A stretch of 64,000 nucleotides of DNA, from positions 30,274 to 94,273 of the forward strand of contig JAEUNY010000173.1 of NCBI GenBank assembly GCA_016791005.1. Direction: 5' to 3'. Origin of the DNA: Zoogloeaceae bacterium (GTDB taxonomy: Bacteria; Pseudomonadota; Gammaproteobacteria; Burkholderiales; Rhodocyclaceae). Of this stretch, positions 8,627-17,841 are shown one piece after another. The position numbers and the translations under genes are program-made. The notes under the pieces were generated by a model that did no database searches, was not told the DNA's origin, and worked only from the letters and a program-made list of their open reading frames with translations. How positions within the stretch are numbered: position 1 is the stretch's first letter; each line of letters starts with the position of its first letter.

Positions 8627-9636
8627 GCCACCATCTCCCGGACCGCCATGCGATCAGTGATGCGTTCGATGAGGCGATTGCCCGCAGCCTCGGCTGCTCG
8701 CCGCAATGCCTGCTCAAAGGCATAGGCATCGGCGGAGCCATGACTTTTGATCACCACACCCTTTAGACCCAGCAACGCCGCGCCATTGTAGCGGCGATGA
8801 TCCACTCGGCGCTTGAACCTTTTTAGGGCCGGCAGGGCGACCAGGGCCATCATGCGGGTGAGCACGCTGCGGCTGAACTCCTCCCGCAGAAAGGTGGCTA
8901 GCATCTGGGCCAACCCTTCCGACGTCTTGAGGGCCACATTGCCGACAAAGCCATCGCATACCACCACGTCGGTGGTGCCCATATAGATGTCATTGCCCTC
9001 GACATTGCCAAAAAAATTGAGGCCACTGGACTTCAGGAGTTCGCCCGCCTCCTTGACCACCTCGTTCCCTTTGATGTCCTCCTCACCGATATTGAGGAGG
9101 CCGACGGAAGGGTTGTCGAGATGCTCCACCGTGGAGACGAGCATGCTCCCCATGATGCCAAACTGAAGGAGGTGTTCCGGTGAGCAATCGACGTTGGCGC
9201 CGAGGTCAAGAACGTAAACGCGACCCTTCAGGGTCGGAAGAACCGTAGCGATGGCGGGGCGGTCAATGCCCGGGAGGGTCTTGAGAACGAAGCGGGAGAT
9301 CGCCATCAACGCCCCGGTATTACCCGCCGAAATGGCGGCAGAAGCCGTACCCGCCTTGACCAGATCGATGGCGACCCGCATCGACGAGTCCTTTTTGTTC
9401 CGCATGGCGATGGCTGGCGGATCGTCCATCCCCACGACTTCGGAGGCCGGTTGAAACCGAAGGCGTTCGCCAAAACCTCCACGCGCCGCCTCGAACTGCG
9501 CCTGCACCGCGTCGGGGCGGCCCACCAGAATCACGTTTGCCGTGGCGTCGGCTTTGAGAAATGCCAACGCGGCGGGCACCGTCACTGAGGGACCGTGATC
9601 GCCACCCATGCAGTCAATTGCCAATGTCACGCCCAT
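8623..9636 (-). CDS. plsX: Phosphate acyltransferase PlsX
   Basis: Makes acyl-phosphate from acyl-ACP for the PlsY step of phospholipid synthesis; peripheral to the inner membrane. The protein has the PlsX hallmark [12 protein letters not shown] at the N-terminus, GNTGALM near residue 104, and the conserved [10 protein letters not shown] segment near residue 230. I take the ATG at 9636 (MGVTLAID) as start, giving 337 aa; a GTG at 9645 would add three residues. It follows rpmF and is coupled to fabH, the usual order. Confidence 0.95.
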   Translation of the reverse strand: MGVTLAIDCMGGDHGPSVTVPAALAFLKADATANVILVGRPDAVQAQFEAARGGFGERLRFQPASEVVGMDDPPAIAMRNKKDSSMRVAIDLVKAGTASAAISAGNTGALMAISRFVLKTLPGIDRPAIATVLPTLKGRVYVLDLGANVDCSPEHLLQFGIMGSMLVSTVEHLDNPSVGLLNIGEEDIKGNEVVKEAGELLKSSGLNFFGNVEGNDIYMGTTDVVVCDGFVGNVALKTSEGLAQMLATFLREEFSRSVLTRMMALVALPALKRFKRRVDHRRYNGAALLGLKGVVIKSHGSADAYAFEQALRRAAEAAGNRLIERITDRMAVREMVA

Positions 9637-9732
9637 AGGTTCCACACCAGCCCTGACCGGTCATCTGAAAAAGACCGACAAACGCGACACGGCGCGGCAC
9701 CTCGCAGCGCCGCGCCGCATGAAAAGTCCGCC

Positions 9733-9912
9733 TTACTCGCCCTTGGTCTTGACGACTTTCTTGCCCCGGTAAAAACCGTTGGGGCTGATGTGGTGGCGCA
9801 AATGCACCTCACCGGTGGTCGGCTCGACGGCCAGCGGCGGGTTGGTCAGAAAATCGTGGGCGCGATGCATGCCCCGCTTGGACGGCGACTTCTTGTTCTG
9901 TTGAACGGCCAT
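9733..9912 (-). CDS. rpmF: 50S ribosomal protein L32
   Basis: Small large-subunit ribosomal protein, 59 aa ([15 protein letters not shown] ... KVVKTKGE), of the cysteine-free L32 type found in proteobacteria. A strong AGGAGT lies 7 nt before the ATG at 9912. Position between yceD and plsX is universal in this phylum and confirms the call. Confidence 0.97.
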   Translation of the reverse strand: MAVQQNKKSPSKRGMHRAHDFLTNPPLAVEPTTGEVHLRHHISPNGFYRGKKVVKTKGE

Positions 9913-9939
9913 TTGGCACTCCTGCTATGACTTGAATAT

Positions 9940-10443
9940 TCAAACCTGACCGTCGGAACCCCGCAACTTGGCGAGGCCGGCAAACGGTGACGCTCGGGAA
10001 GCCCCATCCGACTCGGATGGTACTTCGCAACTTTCATGGCGCGGCGAAATCGGCATGGCGAGAAGCACCTCCTCTTCCGCCAATTCCGCGAGATCCAGCC
10101 GGGCCGACACTTCGATCGCGTCGTACCTGTCATCATCGAGCTCGTCCTCGGGGAAGGGCCGACCCTCTGGAACGAGCATCAGCCGATTGTCCACGTGAAA
10201 CGACCAGACCATGGGCTCCATGCAACGCTGGCAGCCCACAGTCAACTCGCCGACGACTTCCAGGCCCAGAAAGGAATGCCCCTCCCGGTCCACCCAGCCC
10301 GTAACCGACACCTCCAGCTCACCCTCGCTCCCGAGTGCTTCAAGCGCGATCCGCGGGAAGCGAGACAGGGGCAAGGCGCGCTGCCACCGACGCCCTTCTC
10401 GGGCGAAGGCCATGGGATCGACCACAGAGCTTTCTTGCGACAT
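9940..10443 (-). CDS. yceD: YceD family (DUF177) 23S rRNA accumulation protein
   Basis: 167-aa protein of the YceD/DUF177 family, linked in E. coli to 23S rRNA accumulation; the molecular role is not well defined. The sequence shows the conserved CQRC pair near residue 75 in VGCQRCMEPM, an acidic stretch EDELDDDRYD, and a DLAELAEEEVLLAMPISP helix close to the C-terminus, all family features. It is immediately upstream of rpmF, its normal partner, and diverges from maf. Confidence 0.9.
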   Translation of the reverse strand: MSQESSVVDPMAFAREGRRWQRALPLSRFPRIALEALGSEGELEVSVTGWVDREGHSFLGLEVVGELTVGCQRCMEPMVWSFHVDNRLMLVPEGRPFPEDELDDDRYDAIEVSARLDLAELAEEEVLLAMPISPRHESCEVPSESDGASRASPFAGLAKLRGSDGQV

Positions 10444-10523
10444 AAGAGCGGAATGATATGATTTTCAGCACTTTGTGTCAAAGCGCACCGCCGCTTGGCT
10501 ATTAGACTTCGACCTGGCCACCC

Positions 10524-11099
10524 ATGAAAATTGTTCTCGCCTCTACCTCGCGCTATCGCCAGGAACTCCTCCAACGCCTTGCCCTGCCCTTCGTGACGGC
10601 CAAACCCAACGTCGACGAAAGCCCGCTCGCCGGCGAGCACCCCGCCGCCACCGCGGAACGCCTGGCCATCGAGAAGGCCAAGGCCGTTGCCGCGGATCAC
10701 CCAGATTCGCTGATCATTGGCAGCGACCAAGTCGCCTACCTGGGATTCGAGATCTTCGGCAAACCTGGCACCGCCCCGCGGGCAATCGAGCAACTCCGTC
10801 GGATGAGCGGCCAGACCGTCGTTTTCCACACGGGCGTTGCGCTGTTCAACACCCGCACCGAACACTTCAGCTGTCGCGGGATACCCACCCGCGTCCGCTT
10901 TCGCGCCCTCACGGATGACGAGATTCAGCGTTATGTCGCCAAGGAAATGCCCCTCGACTGCGCGGGCAGCGCCAAATCCGAAGCTCTGGGAATCACGCTG
11001 CTGGAGTCGCTTTCCGGTGACGACCCCACCGCCCTGATCGGCCTGCCGCTTATCGCCCTGGCGGAAATGTTGCGGCGGGAAAGCGTCGAATTGCCATGA
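10524..11099 (+). CDS. Maf-like nucleotide pyrophosphatase (YceF subgroup)
   Basis: House-cleaning pyrophosphatase that hydrolyses modified nucleoside triphosphates; the YceF subgroup prefers 7-methyl-GTP. The 191-aa protein carries the Maf signatures: LASTSRYRQELL at residues 5-16, the PNVDES motif, SDQVAYLGFEIFGKPG, and DCAGSAKSEALGITLLESL. The last of these is the version typical of YceF rather than dTTP-type Maf. It diverges from yceD, as in other proteobacteria, and overlaps the downstream methyltransferase-like gene by 4 nt. Confidence 0.92.
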   Translation: MKIVLASTSRYRQELLQRLALPFVTAKPNVDESPLAGEHPAATAERLAIEKAKAVAADHPDSLIIGSDQVAYLGFEIFGKPGTAPRAIEQLRRMSGQTVVFHTGVALFNTRTEHFSCRGIPTRVRFRALTDDEIQRYVAKEMPLDCAGSAKSEALGITLLESLSGDDPTALIGLPLIALAEMLRRESVELP

Positions 11100-11818
11100 C
11101 CGAGGTTCCTGGCCAGCTCTACCTGATTCCCGTCAGTCTGGGCGAAGCGCCCTGCGCCGCGACGATCCCCGAAGACATTCGCCGGATTGCCGGGAGCATT
11201 ACCGATTTCGTGGTGGAAAATGCGAAGACCGCCCGCCATGAACTGAAGCGCCTGGGCCATCCCGGGCCCCTCCGAGACCTCCGGATCGAGACTCTGGACG
11301 ACAGCCTCGACGACGCCGCGCTCGATGCCCTGCTCGCCCCCGCCATCGCGGCCGGCCGAAACATCGGCCTGATGTCCGAAGCCGGCTGTCCGGCCGTCGC
11401 TGACCCCGGCAGCCGCCTGGTGGCCCGGGCCCACCTGCGCGGGGTGCCGGTCCGCCCGCTGGTCGGACCCTCGTCCATCCTGCTCGGGCTCATGGGATCG
11501 GGCCTGAATGGTCAGAGTTTTGCCTTCCACGGCTATTTGCCGGTCGAAGAGCCCGCGCTGATGCGGCGCCTGCGGGAATTGGAGTCCGACTCCCGGGCTC
11601 ACCGCCGCACCCAGCTTTTCATTGAGACCCCCTATCGGAACGAGCGGCTCTTCCGCGCCCTCCTGGCCACCTGCCAGGGCTCGACGCAGTTGTGCCTCGC
11701 GAAGAACCTCACCACCCCGGACGAATGGATCCAGACTCGGACCATCGCCGCCTGGCGCGGCCGGGAACTGCCCTCTCTTGCCAAACAGCCGACGATGTTC
11801 CTCATCCTCGCCGGCTGA
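11096..11818 (+). CDS. Tetrapyrrole-methylase-fold SAM-dependent methyltransferase (RsmI paralog)
   Basis: 240-aa protein with the SAM-binding fold of uroporphyrin-III/diphthine/RsmI methylases. Recognisable segments are GQLYLIPVSLGE at the start, GLMSEAGCPAVADPGSRLV near residue 92 and VGPSSILLGLMGSGLNGQSFAFHGYLP split around residue 125; these match RsmI, which 2'-O-methylates 16S rRNA C1402. It lacks the longer C-terminal part of true RsmI and is better called a paralog whose substrate is unknown. The ATG overlaps the maf stop by 4 nt, so the two are co-translated. Confidence 0.8.
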   Translation: MTEVPGQLYLIPVSLGEAPCAATIPEDIRRIAGSITDFVVENAKTARHELKRLGHPGPLRDLRIETLDDSLDDAALDALLAPAIAAGRNIGLMSEAGCPAVADPGSRLVARAHLRGVPVRPLVGPSSILLGLMGSGLNGQSFAFHGYLPVEEPALMRRLRELESDSRAHRRTQLFIETPYRNERLFRALLATCQGSTQLCLAKNLTTPDEWIQTRTIAAWRGRELPSLAKQPTMFLILAG

Positions 11819-11827
11819 GGGTCGAAT

Positions 11828-12178
11828 TCACCCCGACGCCCGCAGGAAGATTTCCCCGCCCACTTCGTCGATCTCGATGGGCACAAGGCGACGCCCTCTG
11901 CACGGCCCCAGGACACAGACCCCCGTGAGGGGTTCGTAGGTCGCTCCATGGGTGGCGCAGATCAGGAATCGCTGGTCTGCGTCGAAGAAAGCCCCTTCTT
12001 GCCAGTCAAGTTCGACCGGGACGTGGGCACAACGGTTGATGTAAGCCCGGACCTGACCACGAAAACGGATTGCGAAGGCCGGCGCGGTTTCCCCATACCA
12101 CTGAACCTCAAAACGGATGCCGGCGCCTCCTTCCGTCAGGTCCGCCGACGCGCAGATCAGACGCGGGCCATCAGCCAT
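11828..12178 (-). CDS. Small Rieske [2Fe-2S] protein
   Basis: 116-aa stand-alone Rieske domain. The two ligand motifs are visible: C-A-H near residue 50 (NRCAHVPVEL) and C-A-T-H near residue 73 (LICATHGATYEP), giving the expected two Cys and two His. No signal peptide or membrane segment is present, so it is probably a soluble cytoplasmic electron carrier of the ferredoxin-component type. It overlaps the phosphatase gene upstream by 22 nt and is last in rluC-gph-rieske. The redox partner cannot be told from the sequence. Confidence 0.85.
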   Translation of the reverse strand: MADGPRLICASADLTEGGAGIRFEVQWYGETAPAFAIRFRGQVRAYINRCAHVPVELDWQEGAFFDADQRFLICATHGATYEPLTGVCVLGPCRGRRLVPIEIDEVGGEIFLRASG

Positions 12179-12813
12179 TGACGCAGTTCCAATACTGAAT
12201 CGACCAAGGCCAACGGCATTTCCTCTTCAAGCACCCCCCTGGGGTGGGCGCCGTAGGCCACTCCCACCCCCGCGACCCCGGCATTACGGGCCATCTGCAG
12301 ATCATGGATCGTGTCGCCGATCATCACGGTCGCTTCCGGCGCCACGCCGAGTTCGGACATGAGTTCGTCGAGCATGGCCGGATGGGGTTTGGAAAAACTC
12401 TCGTCGGCGCACCGGGTCGCCTGAAACAAGGGCGCCAACCCGCTGTGCCCAAGGGCCCGGTCCAGGCCACGTCGGCTCTTGCCGGTCGCCACCGCCAGAG
12501 TGAGCCCCGCCGCCTGCAGGGCATCGAGGAGATCCCGCACCCCTGCGAACAGGGTCAGGGTGTGATCCCCGGACAAATAATGGTGACGATAGCGATCCGC
12601 CATCTGGGCGTAGCGGGACGCTGGCAGGTTTGGCACGGCATGGCGGAGGGCATCCACCAAGCCGAGCCCGATGACGTGGCGCGCCCGCTCCTCGGTGGGC
12701 GGCTCGACATCCAGATCGCGGCAGGCCGAGCTGATGGCCTGGACGATCGCCGCGGCCGAATCCATCAAGGTGCCGTCCCAGTCGAACACCACCAATTCGT
12801 ACTGCCTAGCCAT
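12157..12813 (-). CDS. HAD-superfamily phosphatase, phosphoglycolate phosphatase-like
   Basis: 218-aa HAD hydrolase with all four motifs: nucleophile DWDGTLMDS, the Thr motif in LAVATGKSRRG, Lys in SFSKPHP and MIGDTIHDLQMA. It belongs to the Gph/PpaX-like group; substrate may be phosphoglycolate or another small phosphate ester. The ATG at 12813 (MARQYELVVFDWDG) is preferred over an upstream in-frame start at 12837. It overlaps the 3' end of rluC by 8 nt, the well-known rluC-HAD pairing of betaproteobacteria. Confidence 0.88.
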   Translation of the reverse strand: MARQYELVVFDWDGTLMDSAAAIVQAISSACRDLDVEPPTEERARHVIGLGLVDALRHAVPNLPASRYAQMADRYRHHYLSGDHTLTLFAGVRDLLDALQAAGLTLAVATGKSRRGLDRALGHSGLAPLFQATRCADESFSKPHPAMLDELMSELGVAPEATVMIGDTIHDLQMARNAGVAGVGVAYGAHPRGVLEEEMPLALVDSVLELRQWLMARV

Positions 12814-13765
12814 GGTCCCGGCCCTCGTTCTGGTCAAGATAGCTGAGATAAGGCTCCAGATCCGCTGGAAGGGGCGACTCCAGGCTGATCTCCGTCCCGG
12901 TAATGGGATGGCGAAATCTTAGCCGCGCTGCATGAAGAAACATGCGGGCCAGCCCCCGACGCGCCAGCTCCTTATTGAAGGCAAAGTCTCCGTACTTTTC
13001 ATCCCCCCACAGGGGAAATCCCTGGTGGCTCAAATGCACACGGATCTGATGAGTACGGCCCGTCTTGAGTTCCACCTCCACCAGACTGCCCGTCTGCCAA
13101 CGGCGCACGAGCCGAGCAATGCTATGGGCCGCCTTGCCCTCGCGGCAAACCCTTACCCGCCGGTCGCCCTCCGCAGTCAGGTACTTGAGAAGCGCGGCCT
13201 TGAGATGCTGAACAGGGTTCATCCACCGCCCTCGCACCAGGGCCAGGTATCGCTTCTCCACTTTGCCATCCCGCAACATGTCGTGGAGGGCCGTGAGGGC
13301 TGCCCGCCGCTTCGCGATGACGAGGAGCCCCGAGGTCTCCCGGTCGATGCGGTGGGCCAGCTCCAGAAAGCGCGCCTCCGGGCGTTGCCGCCTCAATTGC
13401 TCGATGACACCAAAGCTGACGCCACTTCCGCCATGGACGGCCAGTCCAGCCGGCTTATCCACCACCAAGAGATGTTCGTCCTCGAAGACCACCGGCAACG
13501 GCCGCCCCGCCGGGATATCTCCTGCCACCGGGCCTACCGCGACACGCAGGGGGGGAATCCGCACCTGATCGCCGTTCTGCAGCTTGTAGGCGGGGCCGAT
13601 CCGCCCGCCATTGACCCGCACCTCACCGCTGCGCAGGATGCGGTAAATGAGACTCTTCGGCACCCCTTTACAGACCCGCAGGAGAAAATTATCGATGCGC
13701 TGCCCCGCGGACTCCTCGTCCACACTTTCGTGGCGCACCGTGACAGTTTTGCTTAAAGGATTCAT
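12806..13765 (-). CDS. rluC: 23S rRNA pseudouridine synthase RluC
   Basis: Converts uridines 955, 2504 and 2580 (E. coli numbering) of 23S rRNA to pseudouridine. The 319-aa protein has an N-terminal S4 RNA-binding domain (QRIDNFLLRVCKGVPKSLIY), then the RluA-family catalytic motif HRIDRETSGLLV with the nucleophilic Asp, and GRTHQIRVHLSHQG. The start MNPLSKTVTVRHE at 13765 is chosen because 34 upstream codons in frame resemble no RluC. It diverges from rne across about 400 bp, exactly as in E. coli and many proteobacteria. Confidence 0.95.
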   Translation of the reverse strand: MNPLSKTVTVRHESVDEESAGQRIDNFLLRVCKGVPKSLIYRILRSGEVRVNGGRIGPAYKLQNGDQVRIPPLRVAVGPVAGDIPAGRPLPVVFEDEHLLVVDKPAGLAVHGGSGVSFGVIEQLRRQRPEARFLELAHRIDRETSGLLVIAKRRAALTALHDMLRDGKVEKRYLALVRGRWMNPVQHLKAALLKYLTAEGDRRVRVCREGKAAHSIARLVRRWQTGSLVEVELKTGRTHQIRVHLSHQGFPLWGDEKYGDFAFNKELARRGLARMFLHAARLRFRHPITGTEISLESPLPADLEPYLSYLDQNEGRDHG

Positions 13766-14166
13766 CCTGAAATATACTTGCAACCCGACTGGGTTTGGTC
13801 CAGATGGGCAGCCTTCCCACCCGAAGGTGGGCTGGCGGGCAATCCCCGAGCCACCTCGCGCTCCCAACCGGTCGTCCGGAGTTCAGTGCGGTGAAAAGCC
13901 GCCGATAGTACTCCAATTCAGCAGCACAAAGATCTGTACCCGGATTTCCCATTTGAACCACCTTTGAACATTTGCGCGTTGCGCCCCTACGCAGAATGCT
14001 GCATCGTGAAATATTAAGTCGCGGTGCAGCTGGCTAACCAAACGACCCCTCGTCAGCTCTCAAAGACCGGATGACTGAAGCCCAACCCAACCGCTCCTAA
14101 TCCCGTCGGCACGAAGGTGCGCGCGGTTCGTCCTGCCCGTGGGTGCCACGCGGGAGAACGATTTCC
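13766..14166 (+). other. Divergent intergenic region between rluC and rne with leader hairpins
   Basis: About 400 bp without a convincing gene. It should hold the promoters and leaders of both rluC and rne. Two structures stand out: a perfect 6-bp stem (13816-13831) that reads as a cUUCGg tetraloop hairpin on the rluC strand, and a bulged stem at 14136-14154 that overlaps the rne ribosome-binding site. I see no unambiguous -35/-10 pair; AT-rich TATTAA near 14010 is only a weak candidate. Confidence 0.6.
14136..14154 (+). promoter_or_regulatory. Hairpin overlapping the rne ribosome-binding site
   Basis: CCCGTGG (14136-14142) can pair with CCA plus CGGG (14146-14154, two bulged bases), with loop GTG. 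The 3' arm shares GGG with the GGGAG ribosome-binding sequence located about 10 nt before the rne ATG. RNase E is known to autoregulate through hairpins in its mRNA leader in E. coli; this hairpin is a candidate for that role here. Confidence 0.4.
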
Positions 14167-17133
14167 ATGAAGCGCATGCTTTTTAATGCGACGCAGGCCG
14201 AAGAACTGCGCGTCGCGATCGTGGATGGTCAGAAACTGATCGACCTCGATATCGAATCGGCCACCAAGGAACAACGCAAGAGCAACATTTACAAGGCGGT
14301 AATCACCCGCCTTGAGCCCAGTCTGGAAGCTGCCTTCGTCGATTATGGCGCCGAGCGGCATGGCTTTCTGCCGTTCAAGGAGATCGCCAAGAGTTACCTG
14401 GCCCAGAACGGCGAAGGGGGGCGTCCCCGCGTTCAGGACGCGCTCTCCGTCGGGCAGGAGCTCATTGTCCAGGTCGAGAAGGATGAAAGGGGAAACAAGG
14501 GCGCCGCCCTCACCACTTTCATCAGTCTGGCCGGCCGTTACCTGGTACTGATGCCGAACAACCCGCGGGGCGGCGGCGTCTCCCGCCGCGTGGAAGGGGA
14601 TGAGCGGACCGAGCTCCGGGAGGTCATGGACCAGCTCGAAGTACCTGCGGGCATGAGTCTCATCGCCCGCACCGCGGCCATCGGCCGGGCGGCCGAAGAA
14701 CTCCAGTGGGACCTGAACTACCTCCTTCAGCTTTGGCGAGCGATTGACGGCGCGGCCCAGGCGCAGAACGGCGCCTTCCTCATCTATCAGGAAGGCAGCC
14801 TGGTGATCCGGGCGATCCGCGATTATTTCCAGCCGGACATCGGCGAAATTCTGGTCGATACCGATGACGTGTATGAGCAGGCGCGCCAGTTCATGGCCCA
14901 CGTCATGCCGCAGAACGTCAACCGGGTGAAGCCCTATCGGGACGACGTTCCGCTCTTCTCCCGGTTCCAGATCGAACATCAGATCGAATCGGCCTATTCC
15001 CGCCAGGTCACCCTCCCCTCCGGTGGCGCCATCGTCATCGATCACACCGAGGCCTTGGTGTCGATCGACGTGAACTCCGGCCGTTCCACGCGGGGAGCGG
15101 ATATCGAGGACACCGCCCTCAAGACCAACCTGGAAGCGGCAGACGAGTTGGCCCGCCAACTGCGTTTGCGCGACCTGGGCGGCCTCATCGTCATCGACTT
15201 CATCGACATGGAGTCCGCCAAGAACCAGCGGGAGGTGGAGAACCGCCTGCGCGATTCCCTCCGCCATGATCGCGCCCGGGTACAGATGGGCAAGATCAGC
15301 CGCTTCGGGCTACTCGAACTGTCGCGCCAGCGCCTGCGCCCGGCCCTGGCGGAAACCAGCTACATCCCCTGCCCCCGCTGCAACGGCACCGGCCACATCC
15401 GTTCGACCGAGTCTTCAGCGCTCCACATTCTGCGGATCCTCGAAGAGGAGGCCATGAAGGAAAACACGGGTGCGGTGCACGTTCAGGTGCCCGTGGATGT
15501 GGCCACCTTCCTGCTCAACGAAAAGCGCGTGGACATCGCCCGTATCGAGATGCGGCACAAGATCAATTTGATCCTGATTCCCAACCGTCACCTCGAGACC
15601 CCGCAGCACGAAATTGTTCGCCTGCGCCACGATCAGTTGAATCAGGACGATTCCCATCTTCCGAGCTACAAGATGGTCGAAAAGCCGGAAGACAGCACTT
15701 ACAAGCTGCCCACGGCCGCCGGTGAAAGCCGGCCGGCTCGGCCCGAAGCTGCGGTCAAGGGCATCGCTCGGGACCAGCCGGCCCCGATTGTCGAGCCCCG
15801 CCCCACGCCGGTGGCGGCGGCCCCGGCCGAAGTTCCCCAGGGCCTCTTCGCCCGCATCATGGCTTTCTTCAAGGGCACCGCAGCCCCCGCTTCCGTGCCG
15901 GCCACCGCCGCTCCGACGCCGTCGAGTCGGAAAGAGGGCGCAGGCCGACCCCGCGGCGAAGGTTCCGGCAACCGACGTTCCCAGGGCGGCCGTAACCGGC
16001 GTAGCGAGGGCTCACGGGAAGAGGAGCGCGGCGAACGGAGCGAGCGCACAGAACGGCCCGCCAACGCAGAACGCCCTGAGCGTGGCGAACGCAGCGAGCG
16101 GGCAGCCCGTCCGGAACGCGGTGAGCGCACCCAACGCACCTCCCCCAAGATCGAGGCGGCCACCCTCATCGAACAGGACCGGGCTGAACGCCAGGAACGG
16201 CCTGAGCGTACACCTCGCAGCGAGGCGCCCAAAGCGGAAGGCGCCCAGGAAGGCCGCCAGGGCTCCCGCCAGCAAGGGCGTGCCGGCCTGAAGCAGATAC
16301 GTGAGGAAAAGGCCACGGAAGCCGTTTCACCCGAAGTTGCGCCGACGCCAGAAGTGAGTGGCACGGAGGAAGCGGCCCTGGTCGAGGGATCCGCCAACGC
16401 CGAGGGATCCAATGGCAACCGCCGTCGGCGCAGCCGCAATCGCAATCGCCGGTCTGACGGCACAGCGGTGGCCGCGGGCGCTGAGGCTTTCGCGAGCGAA
16501 GGGCCCGGCGAGGCCTCGGAACCTGAGGCAAGCCCGGCGGCCGGAGAAGAAGTGGCAAGCGAGGCGTCGGATGCCGTGCCAATTGCCACGGTAGCACCTC
16601 CCGTCGGCTCCACCGAGATCCCGGTGGTGGCGGAAGCGGCCTCGACGGCCGCAGCCGTACCGGCACTGCTGGACGTCGAAGCCGAAGCGCCGGCGGCTCC
16701 TCAGGTCGTCGAGGATCCGGCCCTGATGGCGCCCCCCGCCCCGATCGAGGAGGCCCCACCAGCCCCGATCGCAGAGGGAGTCGCGGTTGAGCCCGCCGCC
16801 GAAATCCCAGTCCCCCAGGAAGAGGCCCCAGTCGCTGCGCACTTAGAAGCCGATGAGCTGCCCGCCGCCAGTCTGGAGATGGTCCAAGCATCGGCGGCTG
16901 TGGAACCTTCCGTGCTCGAAGCCGTGCCGGAGCCCCAACCCACTCCGACACCGCCCCTGGATTTGAGCCGCTACCTGGTCGATGCCGAGTTGCAGATCGT
17001 CGAGACACGGCCCGACGCGGTGACGCCTTCTCCGGCCATGGAGCCCCCGGCCAAACCGGTCGGCCGCCGCCCCCGGCCAAGCCGCAACGCCGCCGACGAG
17101 CCTATGGTGCAGATTGAGACCCAGAACAAGTAA
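14167..17133 (+). CDS. rne: Ribonuclease E
   Basis: Central endoribonuclease of mRNA decay and rRNA/tRNA processing, 988 aa. The N-terminal half has the S1 RNA-binding domain (about 35-125). The RNase E/G core follows, with catalytic Asp in [11 protein letters not shown] (about 300) and in IVIDFIDME (about 342), then the zinc-link CPRCNGTG near 401. The C-terminal half (about 510-988) is disordered: first an Arg/Glu-rich stretch with repeated GERSER-like units, then a long Ala/Pro/Glu-rich tail. The ATG at 14167 ([10 protein letters not shown]) has GGGAG upstream and matches the family. A terminator follows at 17174. Confidence 0.97.
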   Translation: MKRMLFNATQAEELRVAIVDGQKLIDLDIESATKEQRKSNIYKAVITRLEPSLEAAFVDYGAERHGFLPFKEIAKSYLAQNGEGGRPRVQDALSVGQELIVQVEKDERGNKGAALTTFISLAGRYLVLMPNNPRGGGVSRRVEGDERTELREVMDQLEVPAGMSLIARTAAIGRAAEELQWDLNYLLQLWRAIDGAAQAQNGAFLIYQEGSLVIRAIRDYFQPDIGEILVDTDDVYEQARQFMAHVMPQNVNRVKPYRDDVPLFSRFQIEHQIESAYSRQVTLPSGGAIVIDHTEALVSIDVNSGRSTRGADIEDTALKTNLEAADELARQLRLRDLGGLIVIDFIDMESAKNQREVENRLRDSLRHDRARVQMGKISRFGLLELSRQRLRPALAETSYIPCPRCNGTGHIRSTESSALHILRILEEEAMKENTGAVHVQVPVDVATFLLNEKRVDIARIEMRHKINLILIPNRHLETPQHEIVRLRHDQLNQDDSHLPSYKMVEKPEDSTYKLPTAAGESRPARPEAAVKGIARDQPAPIVEPRPTPVAAAPAEVPQGLFARIMAFFKGTAAPASVPATAAPTPSSRKEGAGRPRGEGSGNRRSQGGRNRRSEGSREEERGERSERTERPANAERPERGERSERAARPERGERTQRTSPKIEAATLIEQDRAERQERPERTPRSEAPKAEGAQEGRQGSRQQGRAGLKQIREEKATEAVSPEVAPTPEVSGTEEAALVEGSANAEGSNGNRRRRSRNRNRRSDGTAVAAGAEAFASEGPGEASEPEASPAAGEEVASEASDAVPIATVAPPVGSTEIPVVAEAASTAAAVPALLDVEAEAPAAPQVVEDPALMAPPAPIEEAPPAPIAEGVAVEPAAEIPVPQEEAPVAAHLEADELPAASLEMVQASAAVEPSVLEAVPEPQPTPTPPLDLSRYLVDAELQIVETRPDAVTPSPAMEPPAKPVGRRPRPSRNAADEPMVQIETQNK

Positions 17134-17173
17134 TTCGCTGCCGGACTCCTCGGGAGCACTGTTCTAAATGATG

Positions 17174-17202
17174 AGGGGCCGCGTCAAGCGGCCCCTGTTT
17201 TT
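17174..17202 (+). terminator. Intrinsic terminator after rne
   Basis: AGGGGCCGC, loop GTCAA, GCGGCCCCT, then a G and five T. A perfect 9-bp GC-rich stem with a T-run, 40 nt after the rne stop on the same strand. Confidence 0.88.
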
Positions 17203-17289
17203 GTGTGCCCAGACCAGGATGGCATACGGTTGTCCAGAGGGTTGTCCAGAGAAAATTGCGGCAGCCCGGATGGGAAGGCCCTCTTCCTC

Positions 17290-17841
17290 TCAGCTCTCCG
17301 GGGGTCGTAGCACCTCCCCTTCAAGGTGCTTGATCAAGCCTGCCACCCCTTCCTCGCAGAGGTCCAATACCCGTTCGAAACCCTTGGGTGCCCCGTAGTA
17401 AGGATCGGGGACATCTTCTTCTTCACGCCCCGGCACGAAGCTGAGAAACATGCGGACCTTGGTCTGATAGACCGGCGGGCTACGCCGCAGGAGGGCCTCC
17501 CGATGCCCCTGGTCCATGGCGAGGAGGAGATCGAAGCGCGGGTAATCCAGCGCCTCTACCGCCCGCGCCCGCTGACGGGAAAGGTCGTATCCCCGGGCCA
17601 TGGCCGCCTTCTGGGTCCGCATATCCGGGGCCTCGCCCACATGGAAAGACTGAATGCCGGCGGATTCGACCTCAATCAGTTCCGCCAGCCCCAGCTCCCG
17701 CAGCCGGTGGCGCGCCACGCCTTCGGCGGTGGGCGATCGGCAGATGTTGCCGGAACAGACAAACAAGATGCGATAGCGTGGCTCGACTTTACCGCGGCCC
17801 TGGCGGCGCAGCCATTCCACCCAAGCTTTTGCCCTCATCAT
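17290..17841 (-). CDS. Low-molecular-weight protein-tyrosine phosphatase
   Basis: 183-aa cysteine phosphatase of the LMW-PTP/arsenate-reductase fold, removing phosphate from protein tyrosine or small phosphate esters. The P-loop CSGNICRSP near residues 29-37 holds the nucleophile Cys and the Arg, and the general acid Asp is in VPDPYYG near residue 146. An N-terminal extension of about 23 residues, rich in Trp/Arg, precedes the domain. The start ATGATG overlaps the uvrB stop by 4 nt, so it is cotranscribed with uvrB. No tyrosine kinase is nearby. Confidence 0.92.
   Translation of the reverse strand: MMRAKAWVEWLRRQGRGKVEPRYRILFVCSGNICRSPTAEGVARHRLRELGLAELIEVESAGIQSFHVGEAPDMRTQKAAMARGYDLSRQRARAVEALDYPRFDLLLAMDQGHREALLRRSPPVYQTKVRMFLSFVPGREEEDVPDPYYGAPKGFERVLDLCEEGVAGLIKHLEGEVLRPPES

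Noticed and set aside
14053..15267. 404-codon open frame antisense to rne
   Set aside because: Lies opposite the RNase E catalytic core and looks like a mirror of its codon use; no motif or ribosome-binding site.
16000..16250. Possible tandem DNA repeat or CRISPR-like array in the rne 3' half
   Set aside because: The repetition is at protein level (Arg/Glu units encoded by varied codons), units are irregular, and there are no spacers.
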